The notes below the pieces were generated by a model that worked only from the letters and a program-made list of their open reading frames with translations, made no database searches and was not told the origin of the DNA. This document shows, one piece after another, positions 6,419 to 7,732 of a stretch of DNA of 7,732 nt. Every line of letters starts with the position of its first letter. Position 1 is the stretch's first letter. The translations under genes were made by a program, and so were the position numbers. The stretch is from Candidatus Aegiribacteria sp. (GTDB lineage: Bacteria > Fermentibacterota > Fermentibacteria > Fermentibacterales > Fermentibacteraceae): contig DAOWAG010000049.1 of the NCBI GenBank assembly GCA_030634715.1, positions 1 to 7,732 of the forward strand, given 5' to 3'.

Positions 6419-7732
6419 TCAGTACAGATCAGGGAAGCCGGCGGGTGACAGTCCAATCCTCCACCGGAATTCCCATTCTCCATCAGTGTCTTCTGGATCG
6501 GATACCCATAAAGGAAAGATCACTTCAAGCATCGCTATTCGTACGGCTATTCCCGCGTTTAAGAGAATATCATCACCTGAGATATCTCCAAAGGAATCGC
6601 CGAGCCATCCAGCTCCTCCGAATATTTCAACAGGAAAGAACGGTAAAGGTAAAGGGAATCTCTGTTCAATCGAAAAGGCTGCTCTTCCTCGAAGAGTACT
6701 GTTCCAGTATCCTGGAAGCGCAGGTCCTGAGCGAACGAAATAATGCTCCAGAGGGGAAAGCGAACCATCCGGAGGGACAAATGCACCCATAATACCCTCT
6801 GCGAAGAGGGAACCACCGGGTCTTAAGAAACGCTGAGCTGGAGCATCACCGGTTATTCGGCCTGCATATATCCTGGTTCTGGTCAGATAATTACCCCAGA
6901 GTCTGCCTGTCAATTCCATACTGCCGTCAATCCTGGCGTAAGCCCCATTACTCCATTCCGGTGAAGCCAGTACACACAGATCCCCATTCCATGATAACCT
7001 GTAGTTTTGATCAGTCGCTGATATGCATGTTGTGAATTCAAAAGCGTTGCCATCCTCAACGTTCAAAGCGCCGTATACTGTTGTGTCCTCTACGCTGATC
7101 ACATCAATATCAAACGAGATCCTGTAATGAGGATCGGTTGCGACTCTGCCACTCAGCAGATAATCAGCACCAAGAGAAGCCCTGCCGATTCCGTATCCTC
7201 TGGAAATTCCAGAAGACAGATAGATGCTTCGTTGATATTCCCGATACAGAGGCATATGAAAAGAAGCACCCCACGCTGAGTAACTCTCGCTTTCAAAGGG
7301 GATCGAGGCAAAAGCTGTCCAGGTGTAAGGGCCGCCCATATAGGATGGAATTGCTGATGACATGCATAGAATTTCAGCTCTCCATGAATGATCTGCATAT
7401 GATGGGTATGGAAGAACCCACAGGGTGTGATGAGTCGGTCTTGGAAGAGGAAGGAACATCGGCTTAAGCTGACTGAGAACCGGGGAGGCGTTATTCCATG
7501 GTGCTCTGTCAGGCAAGCATAAAAAAGGATCTGCTATGGCGGTTTGCCAGTATCCAGAAACTGTGACTGTATCACTCAATCCAGGTGCAAGTGTGGTTGA
7601 AGTAATGAGGGAATCATTACCCGAAACAAAGAGCAGATCAAGCTCCACTGCGTGCGGAATATCACCTGTTACAATAATACTTGTTGAATCCGAACTCTGG
7701 ATCAAGTTTTCAACAAGAATATCCGCGCTTTC
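6419..7732 (-). CDS. C-terminal part of a large outer-membrane beta-barrel protein, Omp85-like barrel end (5' partial)
   Basis: 437 residues are visible; the frame continues past the right edge. The first apparent start codon (7705) is a TTG in mid-gene. The early part is beta-rich, and ADPFLCLPDRAPWNN near visible residues 66-81 resembles the end of the peptidase-like region in some M1-type proteins fused to barrels; this is only suggestive. The remainder alternates hydrophobic and polar residues with many aromatics, as in outer-membrane strands. Near residues 335-362, VRSGPALPGYWNSTLRGR then FSIEQRFPLP recalls the RGY…G(N)…E-R-P pattern in the last strands of Omp85/surface-antigen barrels. 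The C-terminus WEFRWRIGLSPAGF…LY is compatible with a terminal strand. It heads the visible operon, 14 nt before the 85-residue gene. Barrel nature is likely; the exact family and any N-terminal enzyme domain cannot be seen. Confidence 0.6.
   Translation of the reverse strand, partial: ESADILVENLIQSSDSTSIIVTGDIPHAVELDLLFVSGNDSLITSTTLAPGLSDTVTVSGYWQTAIADPFLCLPDRAPWNNASPVLSQLKPMFLPLPRPTHHTLWVLPYPSYADHSWRAEILCMSSAIPSYMGGPYTWTAFASIPFESESYSAWGASFHMPLYREYQRSIYLSSGISRGYGIGRASLGADYLLSGRVATDPHYRISFDIDVISVEDTTVYGALNVEDGNAFEFTTCISATDQNYRLSWNGDLCVLASPEWSNGAYARIDGSMELTGRLWGNYLTRTRIYAGRITGDAPAQRFLRPGGSLFAEGIMGAFVPPDGSLSPLEHYFVRSGPALPGYWNSTLRGRAAFSIEQRFPLPLPFFPVEIFGGAGWLGDSFGDISGDDILLNAGIAVRIAMLEVIFPLWVSDPEDTDGEWEFRWRIGLSPAGFPDLY

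Noticed and set aside
7703..7705. Apparent start of the barrel gene at 7705
   Set aside because: It is a TTG in mid-frame and the frame stays open to the window edge, so the gene is simply truncated by the window.
1..7732. tRNA or rRNA genes, CRISPR repeats, insertion sequences, riboswitches
   Set aside because: I saw no cloverleaf-like segment, regularly spaced repeat, transposase motif or inverted-repeat ends, and almost every base is used by genes.

Overview
This window looks like chromosomal DNA of a Gram-negative bacterium with an outer membrane. There are two outer-membrane-type beta-barrel proteins (one with an OmpA peptidoglycan-binding end), a probable lipoprotein and several signal peptides. 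GC content is moderate, genes are packed tightly, and GTG starts and short stop/start overlaps are used. The OmpA protein with carboxypeptidase-regulatory-like repeats and the envelope-heavy gene set suggest a member or relative of the FCB superphylum, for example a candidate phylum such as Fermentibacterota. That placement is an inference from style; there is no rRNA or other marker here.

Layout. At the left edge is the 3' part of a plus-strand gene for an outer-membrane barrel, two carboxypeptidase-regulatory-like domains and an OmpA C-terminal domain. It ends at a strong GC hairpin with a UUCG loop. Everything from about 1476 to the right edge is on the minus strand and reads as one compact operon entering from the right: (1) the C-terminal part of a large beta-barrel protein with Omp85-like last strands, (2) an 85-residue protein with a signal peptide, (3) the radical SAM enzyme of the AmmeMemoRadiSam family (AmrS), (4) a 57-residue protein with a twin-arginine-like N-terminus, (5) a single-polypeptide MEMO-AMMECR1 fusion with a lipoprotein-type signal, and (6) a polytopic membrane protein with a degenerate spermidine-synthase-like central domain. 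Junctions are 14 nt, an 8-nt overlap (GTGAGTAA), TAATG, ATGA and a 23-nt overlap, so translational coupling is likely throughout. No gap exceeds 300 bases.

How the genes may work together. AMMECR1, MEMO and the radical SAM protein form a widely conserved trio of unsettled biochemical function. Here MEMO and AMMECR1 are fused and apparently anchored in the envelope. The radical SAM gene is flanked on both sides by tightly overlapping small genes for signal-bearing peptides. Both peptides end near an Ala-Asp-aromatic-Tyr motif, which resembles the (E)A-x-YY-x-K-L segment that, as I recall the family, normally precedes the first cysteines of AmrS. AmrS itself lacks that segment in frame. This suggests an unusual, split, envelope-directed version of the AmmeMemoRadiSam system with a membrane pseudo-spermidine-synthase partner. 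It is the most interesting object in the window. The family assignments of the core genes are secure; the joint function is inference.
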